The position numbers and the translations under genes were made by a program. From Enhydrobacter sp. (GTDB taxonomy: Bacteria > Pseudomonadota > Alphaproteobacteria > Reyranellales > Reyranellaceae): a DNA stretch of 64,000 nucleotides. Below are positions 44,239-51,652 of this stretch, in pieces. Numbering within the stretch: the first letter of the stretch is position 1; the number at the start of each line of letters is the position of its first letter. The notes below the pieces were generated by a model that saw nothing but the letters and a program-made list of their open reading frames with translations, ran no database searches and was not told the DNA's origin. The stretch covers positions 4,772,473 through 4,836,472 of the forward strand of contig CP075528.1 of NCBI GenBank assembly GCA_025808875.1. The letters run 5' to 3'.

Positions 44239-44928
44239 CTAGTGACGGGCTCCGAAGAGGGCGCTGCCGACGCGGACGTGGGTGGCGCCGAGGCGCACCG
44301 CCGTTTCGTAGTCGGCGCTCATGCCCATGCTGAGCTGGCGCAGTCCGTTGCGCGCCGCCATCTTGCCGAGCAGACCGAAATGCAGCGCCGGCGCCTCGTC
44401 GACCGGCGGAATGCACATCAAGCCAACGACGTCGAGCTTGTGGGTGTCGCGGCAGGAGGCGACGAACGCATCGACATCGGCGGGAAGGATTCCGGCCTTC
44501 TGCGGTTCCTCGCCGGTGTTGACCTGGATGAAGCAGCGCGGCCGCCGGCCGGCGCGCTCCATCTCCTTCGCGAGGGTCGCGGCGAGCTTCTCGCGATCGA
44601 CGGATTGAATGACGTCGAACAGGGCCACCGCATCGCGCGCCTTGTTGGTCTGCAGCGGGCCGATCAGGTGCAGCTCGAGGTCGGGGCATTCGGCCTTGAG
44701 GGACGGGAACTTCTCCTCCGCCTCCTGCACGCGGTTCTCGCCGAACACGCGCTGGCCGGCCGCCAGCAGCTCGCGCACGCGCTCGGCGCCATGCGTCTTG
44801 GAGACCGCCACCAGGGTGACGGCCGCCGGCTCGCGTCCCGCCGCCGTCGCCGCCTCGGCGATGCGCCGGCGGACCTCGGCCAGGCGCTCTGCGCCGTCAA
44901 TTGCCAAGCGCTCTGCGCCCTCGCTCAT
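44239..44928 (-). CDS. YggS-family PLP homeostasis protein
   Basis: The 229-residue TIM-barrel protein binds pyridoxal phosphate through Lys44 in L-V-A-V-S-K-T-H-G and has the family segments F-G-E-N-R-V-Q-E, H-L-I-G-P-L-Q-T-N-K and S-M-G-M-S-A-D-Y-E. YggS (PLPBP) balances vitamin B6 and amino acid pools and has no known enzymatic turnover. Its start overlaps the end of the TPR gene by four bases, and mutM follows closely. Confidence 0.94.
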   Translation of the reverse strand: MSEGAERLAIDGAERLAEVRRRIAEAATAAGREPAAVTLVAVSKTHGAERVRELLAAGQRVFGENRVQEAEEKFPSLKAECPDLELHLIGPLQTNKARDAVALFDVIQSVDREKLAATLAKEMERAGRRPRCFIQVNTGEEPQKAGILPADVDAFVASCRDTHKLDVVGLMCIPPVDEAPALHFGLLGKMAARNGLRQLSMGMSADYETAVRLGATHVRVGSALFGARH

Positions 44929-46268
44929 GCGTCGAGGCTCGCCCGCGCCTCGAGCGCTTTGGTGTTGCCGGGATCGGCGGCGAGGGCGGCATCGAGCGTG
45001 TCGCGCGCAAGGTCGCGCTCTCCCAGGGCGATCAGGCACCTGCCGTAGCCGAGCAGCAGCCGCACGTCGCCCGGCAGGCCGCGCAGCGCATGCTCGTGCA
45101 ACGACCGGGCCTCGCCGGCGCGGCCGAGATCGACCAGTACTTCGCCGAGATTGTTGAGCAGGAGCGGATCGTCCGGTTCCAGGCGCAGGCCGCGCTTGAA
45201 CACCCGCCGCGCCTCCTCCGGCCGCGCCAGGCCGCGCAAGGCCAGCCCCTCGTTGTTGAGGGCGCCCACATCCTGGGGCGCTGCCTGGAGATAGGCCGCC
45301 AGGGTCTCGCGGGCCGCCTCGAACTCGCCGCGCGTGATCTGCAGGAAGGAGAGCTGAAGCACGGCATTCCGATCGAGGCGATTGCGCGCGAGCGCCGCGC
45401 GCAGGGCTTCGATCGCCTGATCGGTCTGGCCCGCCGCGGTGCGCGCGAGCGCCAAGGTGCGCAGCGCCGCGCTGAAGTGGGGGTCGAGCTCGATCGCCTT
45501 CTGCAAGGGCGCGATCGCGTCCGTGGGGCGGCCGATGAAATGGAGGACGAAGCCCATCACGTGGTTCAGGCTGGCGCTCTGTGGTGCCAGCGCCAGTGCG
45601 CGCTCGGCCTCGGCGATCGCCTCGCCGTGATGGCCCAGTCCCATGAGCGCGAGCGCCCGGTCGCCCAGGATCTGGCCCTGCCGCTCGGTTTCGGCGCCTG
45701 CGTCGGCCAGCGCACGGTCGAGCACACCGATGGCGGCATCGAAGTGGCCGAGGCGATAGAGCACATGGCCCAGCATGTTGCGCGTACGCGCCGCCAGCGG
45801 CTTCAGGCCCTCGCTGCCGGGCTGCTCCAGCGCGCGGTCGAGATTGGTGACGACTTCCGCCAACTCGCGCTCGGCGGCGGTGAAGCGGCCCTGATCGATA
45901 TGGAGGGAGGCGAGCGCCAGCCGCGCCTCCACGTGTGCCGGCGCGCGGCGAATGGTGTCGCGAAAGCGTTTGGCCGCCTCGTCGAGCTGGCCCATCTGCC
46001 GGGCCGCGAGGCCGAGATTGTAGGACAGGATCGGTTCGTTCGGATCCTTGGCGATCGCCTTGCGCCAGAGCTGGACCGCGTCGGGCAGCGCGCCGCGCTG
46101 AGACAGGCACACCGCCAGATAGTGGAGGATGTCGGGCCGCTCGCCGTGACGGCCGAGGGCGGAACGGAACAGCGGCTCGGCGCGATCGAACCAGCCGGCG
46201 CGCAGATACTGCACGCCGGTCTGCAGCTCGGGATCGGGTTGCGGGGCCTGTCTCGCGGGGCTTGCCAT
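44925..46268 (-). CDS. Tetratricopeptide-repeat protein
   Basis: The 447-residue protein is made almost wholly of helical 34-residue TPR units, seen as repeated W-x-x-L-G/A-x6-G/A patterns such as Y-N-L-G-L-A-A-R-Q-M-G, A-L-I-A-L-G and L-N-N-L-G-E-V-L-V-D-L-G-R-A. No signal peptide or catalytic domain is visible. TPR proteins serve as binding scaffolds; the partner here is unknown. It overlaps yggS by four bases and so leads a TPR-yggS-mutM-hydratase series, and is divergent from the Smr gene with 47 bases between. Confidence 0.88.
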   Translation of the reverse strand: MASPARQAPQPDPELQTGVQYLRAGWFDRAEPLFRSALGRHGERPDILHYLAVCLSQRGALPDAVQLWRKAIAKDPNEPILSYNLGLAARQMGQLDEAAKRFRDTIRRAPAHVEARLALASLHIDQGRFTAAERELAEVVTNLDRALEQPGSEGLKPLAARTRNMLGHVLYRLGHFDAAIGVLDRALADAGAETERQGQILGDRALALMGLGHHGEAIAEAERALALAPQSASLNHVMGFVLHFIGRPTDAIAPLQKAIELDPHFSAALRTLALARTAAGQTDQAIEALRAALARNRLDRNAVLQLSFLQITRGEFEAARETLAAYLQAAPQDVGALNNEGLALRGLARPEEARRVFKRGLRLEPDDPLLLNNLGEVLVDLGRAGEARSLHEHALRGLPGDVRLLLGYGRCLIALGERDLARDTLDAALAADPGNTKALEARASLDA

Positions 46269-46315
46269 GGCGGGCTGTGTAGACCCGGCCCGGGGTCGAC
46301 GCTACATCAAACGCC

Positions 46316-46867
46316 ATGGCCAAGGACGTCGATCTCTTCAAGGCGGCGATGAAGGATGTGGCGCCTCTGCGCGGTCGCCGGCCCGTTGCGCGGGCTGGCC
46401 GACTTCCCGACATGGCGAAGTCCGTCGGCAATTCGTCCCGCGCCACGCCGCCGCGTCAGACGATCCGGCCGGCGCGGCGCGACGAACGCCCGTCCTTCGA
46501 TCGCGACATCGACCGCGCCCTGTCGCGCGGCCGCCGCGAGCCCGAGGCGCGGCTCGACCTGCATGGCCTGACCCTGGCCGCCGCCGAGCGCGCCGTCGTG
46601 CGCTTTCTCGAAGAGGCCGCGGACCGCGACCTGCGGATCGTCCTCGTCGTCACCGGCAAGGGCTGGCGCGAGGAGGGCGGCCGCATCGTCGAGGGCAGGA
46701 TACGCGGCGAATTTCCCGGTTGGCTCGAGCGACCGCCCATCCGTGCGTCGGTGCGCGGCGTGAAGCCCGCGCACCAGCGACACGGCGGCACCGGCGCCTT
46801 CTACGTGCTGCTGCGCCGCCGTTCGTCGGCGAGCAGCCGCTCCTTGCGCGCGACGCCCCAGCGATAG
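46316..46867 (+). CDS. Smr domain protein
   Basis: The 183-residue protein has a disordered basic N-terminus (about 1-75) and a C-terminal Smr domain with L-D-L-H-G-L-T-L near residue 80, V-V-T-G-K-G and H-G-G-T-G-A-F-Y-V-L-L-R. Smr domains are nicking or RNA-cleaving nucleases in some proteins and act in ribosome rescue in others; the role here is not known. Its last 67 bases overlap the end of the convergent ada gene, so both genes share coding DNA. Confidence 0.85.
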   Translation: MAKDVDLFKAAMKDVAPLRGRRPVARAGRLPDMAKSVGNSSRATPPRQTIRPARRDERPSFDRDIDRALSRGRREPEARLDLHGLTLAAAERAVVRFLEEAADRDLRIVLVVTGKGWREEGGRIVEGRIRGEFPGWLERPPIRASVRGVKPAHQRHGGTGAFYVLLRRRSSASSRSLRATPQR

Positions 46868-47928
46868 CCGGTGATCGCGCCGTCGGCGCCGACCGCTCGA
46901 TGGCAGGGGATGACGCCGGCCGCCTGGTTGGTGGCACAGGCGCGACCGACCGCGCGGGCCGATGCGGGCGCGCCGATGTACCGCGCGATCTCGCCGTAGG
47001 TCCGCGTCTGGCCGGGCGGGATCTCGGTCAGCGCCTTCCAGACCTTCCACTGGAAGGCGGTGCCGACGATGTCGAGCGGAACGTCCGCGGCATCCAGGGC
47101 CGAGGGCTTGCGGCCGTAGAGGCGCGCCAGCACGCTTTTCACGCGCGGCGCCAGCGCCGGATCGTTGCGGCGGATGGTGGCGGCCGGGAAGTCGCGCTTG
47201 AGGTCGTGCTCCAGGGCGCGGTCGCTGTCGCCGAGAAAGACCGCGGCGATGCCCTTGCTGGTCGCCGCGACCAGCACCCGGCCATAGTCCGATTCCACGG
47301 TCGTGAAGTCGATATGCGCGCCCGCGCCGCCCCTGGCATAGGTGGCCGGAGTCATGCCGAGTGCCTTGTCGCTCGATTCGTAGACGCGGCTCGGCGAACC
47401 GTAGCCCGCGCCGTAGAGCGCCTCGGCCACCCTCTCGCCGTCGCGCAACGCCTTGCGGAAGCGCTGGCGCTTGCGCGCGACCAGCCAGTCGCGCGGATTG
47501 ACCCCGAGTTCGGCGACGAAGCGCTTGGACAGGGCGCTCGACGACACGCCGACCCGGCGCGCCACCTCGGCGAGGGTCGGCGGCCGGTCGGCGGCCGCCG
47601 CATCGAACAGCGCGCAGGCCCGCGCCACGATCTTGCTGAGGCCGAGGTCGGCCTGCCAGTCGCGCGGCTTGCAGCGCTTGCAGGCCCGGAAGCCCGCCGT
47701 CTCGGCCGCTTCCGGCGAGGCGTGGAAATCGACGTTGCGGCGCAGCGGCGGCCGCGCGGCGCAGGACGGCAGGCAATAGACGCCCGTCGACCGGACCGAG
47801 AACCAGAAGCGGCCGTTATAGGTCCGGTCGCGACGCTGCACCGCCTGCCAGCAGGTGTCGGCATCGGGGGTCGGAGAGGTGGCGAGGGCCACGGTCGAGA
47901 AGGTGGAGGCGGAGGTGTGTCGGGTCAT
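46801..47928 (-). CDS. ada: Bifunctional Ada DNA-repair protein and regulator
   Basis: The 375-residue protein has the complete Ada layout: an N-terminal zinc domain with V-Y-C-L-P-S-C and F-R-A-C-K-R-C, where the first cysteine accepts methyl groups from phosphotriesters; an AraC-type helix-turn-helix (about 110-180); and a C-terminal O6-methylguanine methyltransferase domain with the active site I-P-C-H-R-A-V. It repairs alkylated DNA and activates its own regulon. The start at 47928 (M-T-R-H-T-S) is preferred, with ATG 47955 as the alternative. It overlaps the Smr gene on the other strand. Confidence 0.95.
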   Translation of the reverse strand: MTRHTSASTFSTVALATSPTPDADTCWQAVQRRDRTYNGRFWFSVRSTGVYCLPSCAARPPLRRNVDFHASPEAAETAGFRACKRCKPRDWQADLGLSKIVARACALFDAAAADRPPTLAEVARRVGVSSSALSKRFVAELGVNPRDWLVARKRQRFRKALRDGERVAEALYGAGYGSPSRVYESSDKALGMTPATYARGGAGAHIDFTTVESDYGRVLVAATSKGIAAVFLGDSDRALEHDLKRDFPAATIRRNDPALAPRVKSVLARLYGRKPSALDAADVPLDIVGTAFQWKVWKALTEIPPGQTRTYGEIARYIGAPASARAVGRACATNQAAGVIPCHRAVGADGAITGYRWGVARKERLLADERRRSST

Positions 47929-47998
47929 GGCGCCTGACATAGGCGGCCTGTCCAACCTGCTCTATCCGGCCGCCGCCGGCAATTCTCGAAAGGGGAAA

Positions 47999-48081
47999 TC
48001 CCGGACCGCGGGCCGCCAGACGGCCGATGCCTGGGCATCGGCGTTGGGGGGAGAGCGGGGCTGAGGACCCGCGGTCCGGGA
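47999..48081 (-). ncRNA. Structured 3' region of DUF1127 gene (possible small RNA / terminator)
   Basis: Downstream of the DUF1127 gene, a perfect 14-bp inverted repeat (47999-48012 and 48068-48081) encloses a second hairpin (48023-48031 with 48034-48042). On the minus strand the enclosed unpaired part is rich in C and U (CCCCGCTCTCCCCCC). This could be a terminator with a processed small RNA like the one predicted for the second DUF1127 gene, but the loop pattern is less clear and the T tract is weak. Confidence 0.4.
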
Positions 48082-48101
48082 AGCTCTCTGAAAGCCCGGC
48101 C

Positions 48102-48341
48102 TTACGACCAGAAACCCTTGTCGGCTTCCGCCCGGGCGCGCGCCCGGTCGAGGCCGATGTCGCGCAGCAGCCGGTCGTCGAGCTCGGCGAGCTGGCGTCG
48201 CGAGCGGTGCAGTTCGGCGCGGGCCATGAGCGTCTCGGCGCCGACCACGACGGCTCCGGCCAGAAGCGCCATGGCGCGGCCGAAAGAGAAGGAGGGGGTT
48301 TCCGCGCGGGTGATTTCCCGCACGCTGGTCAGGGTCGTCAT
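48102..48341 (-). CDS. DUF1127 small protein
   Basis: The 79-residue protein ends with the DUF1127 signature L-A-E-L-D-D-R-L-L-R-D-I-G-L-D-R, a short arginine-rich helical domain thought to bind RNA in Rhodobacter relatives (CcaF1). The N-terminal half holds a hydrophobic stretch (M-A-L-L-A-G-A-V-V-V-G-A). It is divergent from a GcvA-like LysR gene at 48482, and the same gene pair recurs at 62.9-64 kb. Confidence 0.9.
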   Translation of the reverse strand: MTTLTSVREITRAETPSFSFGRAMALLAGAVVVGAETLMARAELHRSRRQLAELDDRLLRDIGLDRARARAEADKGFWS

Positions 48342-48481
48342 GGCTTAGCTCCGTTTGAGGCGGCCGGACCGTGGCGGTGACGGGTACCTCGTTTACATGC
48401 CCAATTTGCGGTATGATGCGCCACCTTTCAAAGGATGAAAGCTCGGGGGAGACCTAGAAAAACTATGTATTGGTTGCCGTC

Positions 48482-49402
48482 ATGAGTCGCTCCCAGCTGC
48501 CCCTCAACGCGCTGCGCGCCTTCGAGGCCGCCGCCCGCCACGCGAGCTTCACCCATGCCGCCGAGGAGCTGCACGTCACGCAGGCCGCGGTGTCGCACCA
48601 GGTGAAGGCACTCGAGGAACGGCTCGGAGTCGCCCTGTTCGTCCGCCGCCCGCGCGGGCTCGAGATCACCGGCGAGGGTCAGGCCCTGCTGCCCGACCTG
48701 CGCGACGCCTTCGATCGCATGACCAACGCGCTCGAGCGCGTCGGCCGCAAGGCCAACTCGGGCACGCTCAATGTCAGCCTCGTCACCACCTTCGCACTCG
48801 GCTGGCTGGCGCCGCGCCTGCACCGCTTCCAGGCCAAGCACCCGGAGATCGAGGTGCGCATGACGACGAGCCAGCGCCGCATCGACTTCGCGCGCGAGGA
48901 TTTCGACTGCGCCATCCGCTTCGCCGTCCAGCCCGACCCCGATCTCCACGCCACGCGGCTGTTCAGCGACGTGCTGACGCCGCTGTGCGGGCGCCGCTAC
49001 AGGGACAAGCTCAAGACGCTCGAGGATTTGAAGCGCGTGCCCTTCATCGACATGACCTACGATCCCGAATGGTCGATCTGGCTGCGCGCCGTCGGCATGG
49101 GCGACTTCAAGCCCAAGCGTGTCGTCACCTTCGATTCGACCATGATCGCCGTCGAGGCGGCGATGGAGGGCGCCGGCGTCGCGGTCGGACCGCCGCAGCT
49201 CTTCCGCGAGGAACTGGCCGAGGGCCGCCTGTTCCAGCCCTTCCCGCAGATCGTCGATTCGGGCAAGGCCTGGTGGTTCGTCTGTCCGCCCGCCTCGGTC
49301 AATCGTCCCAAGACGCGGGCGTTCGAGGATTGGCTGGTCGAGGAAGTGAGCGCGCCGCAGGTGCGGTCCAAACCCGTGCTCGCCTCGGGCGCGCGCCGAT
49401 AA
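48482..49402 (+). CDS. LysR-family regulator, GcvA type
   Basis: The 306-residue protein has the GcvA-type start P-L-N-A-L-R-A-F-E-A-A-A-R-H and the winged-helix block T-H-A-A-E-E-L-H-V-T-Q-A-A-V-S-H-Q-V-K, then a LysR effector domain with L-N-V-S-L-V-T-T-F-A-L-G-W-L-A-P-R-L. GcvA proper regulates glycine cleavage, but no gcv genes are nearby; close relatives are common next to DUF1127 genes. ATG 48482 is used; a TTG four codons upstream is possible. Its partner, DUF1127 at 48102-48341, is divergent. Confidence 0.92.
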   Translation: MSRSQLPLNALRAFEAAARHASFTHAAEELHVTQAAVSHQVKALEERLGVALFVRRPRGLEITGEGQALLPDLRDAFDRMTNALERVGRKANSGTLNVSLVTTFALGWLAPRLHRFQAKHPEIEVRMTTSQRRIDFAREDFDCAIRFAVQPDPDLHATRLFSDVLTPLCGRRYRDKLKTLEDLKRVPFIDMTYDPEWSIWLRAVGMGDFKPKRVVTFDSTMIAVEAAMEGAGVAVGPPQLFREELAEGRLFQPFPQIVDSGKAWWFVCPPASVNRPKTRAFEDWLVEEVSAPQVRSKPVLASGARR

Positions 49403-49420
49403 GGAGCCTCAGAAAATCTA

Positions 49421-49891
49421 ATGAGCATTCTGGATCGACTGCTTCGTCGGAAAGCGCCCGAATCGGCGCCCGTCCCCCTGCATGTCTGCGGCGCGATCGA
49501 GATCCGCCGTCCCTGGGCGCGTCGCTCGGCGAACGTCGAGGGTCTGGCCGGCGGCTACTGCCTTCTCACCAACCGGGCCGCCACGCCGGACCGGCTGGTC
49601 GCCGCCGCCTGCTCGGGCGCCGAGGCGGTCGAGATCCACGCCATCAAGGTCGTCGGCAACGGCATCGTTATGCGCCCTGTCGAGGGGGGCCTTGCCTTGC
49701 CGCCCGATACGCCGATGACCTTGAAACCGCGCGGCTATCACCTGCTGCTGCGCGGCGTCGGCATGTCGCTCGGCAAGGGCGCACGCCTGCCGGTCACCTT
49801 GACCTTCGCGTCGGGCGCGAGCGTCACCCTCGACTTCGAAGTCGAGGATCCGGGCCCGGTCGGCGACGAGACCCTGCTGGAGAAACCTTAG
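49421..49891 (+). CDS. PCu(A)C-like copper chaperone fold protein without signal peptide
   Basis: The 156-residue protein matches the PCu(A)C (DUF461) fold: I-R-R-P-W-A-R-R-S near 28-36, G-G-Y-C-L-L-T-N, then V-E-I-H-A-I-K-V, G-N-G-I-V-M-R-P-V and P-R-G-Y-H-L-L-L. The canonical Cu(I) set is two His and two Met. Here the two His and one Met are visible but the second Met, after the second His, is Leu. The N-terminus is polar and basic without an export signal, although family members work in the periplasm. It ends overlapping a radical SAM gene by four bases. Confidence 0.72.
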   Translation: MSILDRLLRRKAPESAPVPLHVCGAIEIRRPWARRSANVEGLAGGYCLLTNRAATPDRLVAAACSGAEAVEIHAIKVVGNGIVMRPVEGGLALPPDTPMTLKPRGYHLLLRGVGMSLGKGARLPVTLTFASGASVTLDFEVEDPGPVGDETLLEKP

Positions 49892-50928
49892 CCCGGATAG
49901 CGGTGGCTGCCGCCAAAGGCATCCTCGAGGCGCAGCGCATCGGGGTCGTCGGCGAGATAGGAAGGACCGATCGGCACCTTGCCATGGCCGCCCGGCACGT
50001 CGAGCACGTAGGTCGGCTGGGCGAGGCCCGACAGCCGGCCGCGCAGCGCCTTCATCAGCGCCTGGCCGTGTTCGATCGACACCCGGAAATGACTCGTGCC
50101 GCGCACCAGGTCGGGATGATGGAGGTAGTAGGGCTTGACCCGCGCCGCGACCAGCGCGCGCATCAGCCGCTCGAGCGTCGCGACGTCGTCGTTGACACCC
50201 TTCAGCAGCACCGTCTGGCCGAGCAGCGGGAAGCCCGCATCGGCAAGCCGCGCCAGCGCCTCCGGCGCGCCGCCCTCGAGCTCGCGCGCGTGGTTGCAAT
50301 GCACGCCGATCCACAGGCCGGCGCGGCGCGGCCGCAACGCCGCCACCAGCTCGTCGGTCACCCGGCCGGGATCGACGATCGGCACGCGGCTGTGCAGCCG
50401 GATCACCTGGACGTGCACGATGGCGTCGAGAGCGGCGACCAGTTCGCCCAGCCGGCGCGGCGCCAGCATCAGCGGATCGCCGCCCGTCAGGATCACCTCC
50501 CAGATCTCCGGCCGCTCGGCGATGTAGCGCAGCGCCGCGTCGAGCTCGCCGGCCGACAGCGCCTCGCCGCCCGGTCCGACCGTCTCGCGCCGGAAGCAGA
50601 AGCGGCAATAGACCGGGCAGACGTGCAACGGCTTCAGCAGCACCCTGTCGGGATAGCGATGCACGATGCCCTTCACCGGCGAGCGCGCCGCGTCGCCGAT
50701 CGGGTCGGCGAGCTCGTGCGGCTGCACGACGCTCTCCGCCGCCGACGGCACGAACTGCCGCGCAATGGGGTCAGTAGGCGGATCGTCGGCGAGCCTGTCG
50801 CGATCGATCAGCGCCAGCATCTCGGGCGTGATGGCGATCGCCATCGATTGCGCCGCCTCGGCCAGCCGCGGATCGGGCCGCACCAGGCCGTCGCGCTCGA
50901 GCGCCTCGAGGGTCCGCAGGGTCGGCAT
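49888..50928 (-). CDS. Lysine-2,3-aminomutase-like radical SAM protein (KamA/EpmB type)
   Basis: The 346-residue protein has the radical SAM cluster motif C-P-V-Y-C-R-F-C near residues 104-111, preceded by H-R-Y-P-D-R-V-L-L-K-P and followed by I-L-T-G-G-D-P-L-M-L, the order seen in lysine 2,3-aminomutases. EpmB makes beta-lysine for elongation factor P modification, but efp and epmA are not adjacent, so KamA-type or EpmB cannot be told apart. ATG 50928 is used; GTG 50940 is also possible. Confidence 0.88.
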   Translation of the reverse strand: MPTLRTLEALERDGLVRPDPRLAEAAQSMAIAITPEMLALIDRDRLADDPPTDPIARQFVPSAAESVVQPHELADPIGDAARSPVKGIVHRYPDRVLLKPLHVCPVYCRFCFRRETVGPGGEALSAGELDAALRYIAERPEIWEVILTGGDPLMLAPRRLGELVAALDAIVHVQVIRLHSRVPIVDPGRVTDELVAALRPRRAGLWIGVHCNHARELEGGAPEALARLADAGFPLLGQTVLLKGVNDDVATLERLMRALVAARVKPYYLHHPDLVRGTSHFRVSIEHGQALMKALRGRLSGLAQPTYVLDVPGGHGKVPIGPSYLADDPDALRLEDAFGGSHRYPG

Positions 50929-50977
50929 GCCGCCGCTCACATAGGGCGGACGGTCGTTCCTGACGAGTCCTTTCGCG

Positions 50978-51652
50978 TCAGGCCCAGCGCGCGGTGTCGG
51001 GCCGGTCGGCCGCGGTGAGGAGCGTCGCCGTCGACACCACCGTCCAGTCGCAGAGATCGTAGCGCCGGCTGAGCGTGTCGCGCACCGCCTGCTCGGCCCC
51101 GCCCTCGGGCAGCTTGGAGCGCTCCCACATCGCGAGATTTGGCCGCCGCGTCAGCAGCAGGCTGCGCACGCCCGTCTGCAGGCCGGCCCCCGTTGCCGGA
51201 TCGGGCGAGGCGGCGCTGCGCCCGCCGGTCGCACGCCACAGCCCGATCACCTGCGAATCGTAGGCGCCCTCGAAGCCCGGCCAGCCTGCCGCGCACAGAT
51301 CGAGGAACTCGGGCCAATCGGGCTCGGGCGTGGCGAACCAGCGGAAGGCGTAGTTGCCCTGCCGCGTCGGCGGCGCCGCATCGGTCGGACGCAGCGTCGG
51401 CCGCAGGGCCTCGCTGCTCGCCGCGCGCACGTCGACATCGCCGCCGATCAGCGCGGCCTCGGCGTCGCCGGCGGCGATGGTGCGCGGCCACACGCTCATC
51501 GCCTGCAGCTCGTCGCGCGGCCGCCCGATCTGGCTGCGCCACACGCCGTAGAGCGCGCCGTCGCCCAGTGGCCGCGCCGCGATGCGCGCTGCCACCTCCC
51601 GCCAGCGCCGGGGCACGGTCTCGAGGCGATGATGGACGAAGTGCAGCGTCAC
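50978..51652 (-). CDS. Protein of unknown function coupled to a monooxygenase gene
   Basis: The 224-residue protein begins with GTG at 51652, overlapping the monooxygenase stop by four bases. Two related halves can be seen: V-W-R-S-Q-I-G-R-P-R-D-E-L-Q near residue 42 and L-L-T-R-R-P-N-L-A-M-W-E near 175, and each half looks alpha/beta. This suggests a duplicated dimeric alpha-beta barrel (NIPSNAP- or ABM-like) protein, but I do not recognise a family. The coupling suggests a role with the upstream flavoprotein. Confidence 0.65.
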   Translation of the reverse strand: MTLHFVHHRLETVPRRWREVAARIAARPLGDGALYGVWRSQIGRPRDELQAMSVWPRTIAAGDAEAALIGGDVDVRAASSEALRPTLRPTDAAPPTRQGNYAFRWFATPEPDWPEFLDLCAAGWPGFEGAYDSQVIGLWRATGGRSAASPDPATGAGLQTGVRSLLLTRRPNLAMWERSKLPEGGAEQAVRDTLSRRYDLCDWTVVSTATLLTAADRPDTARWA

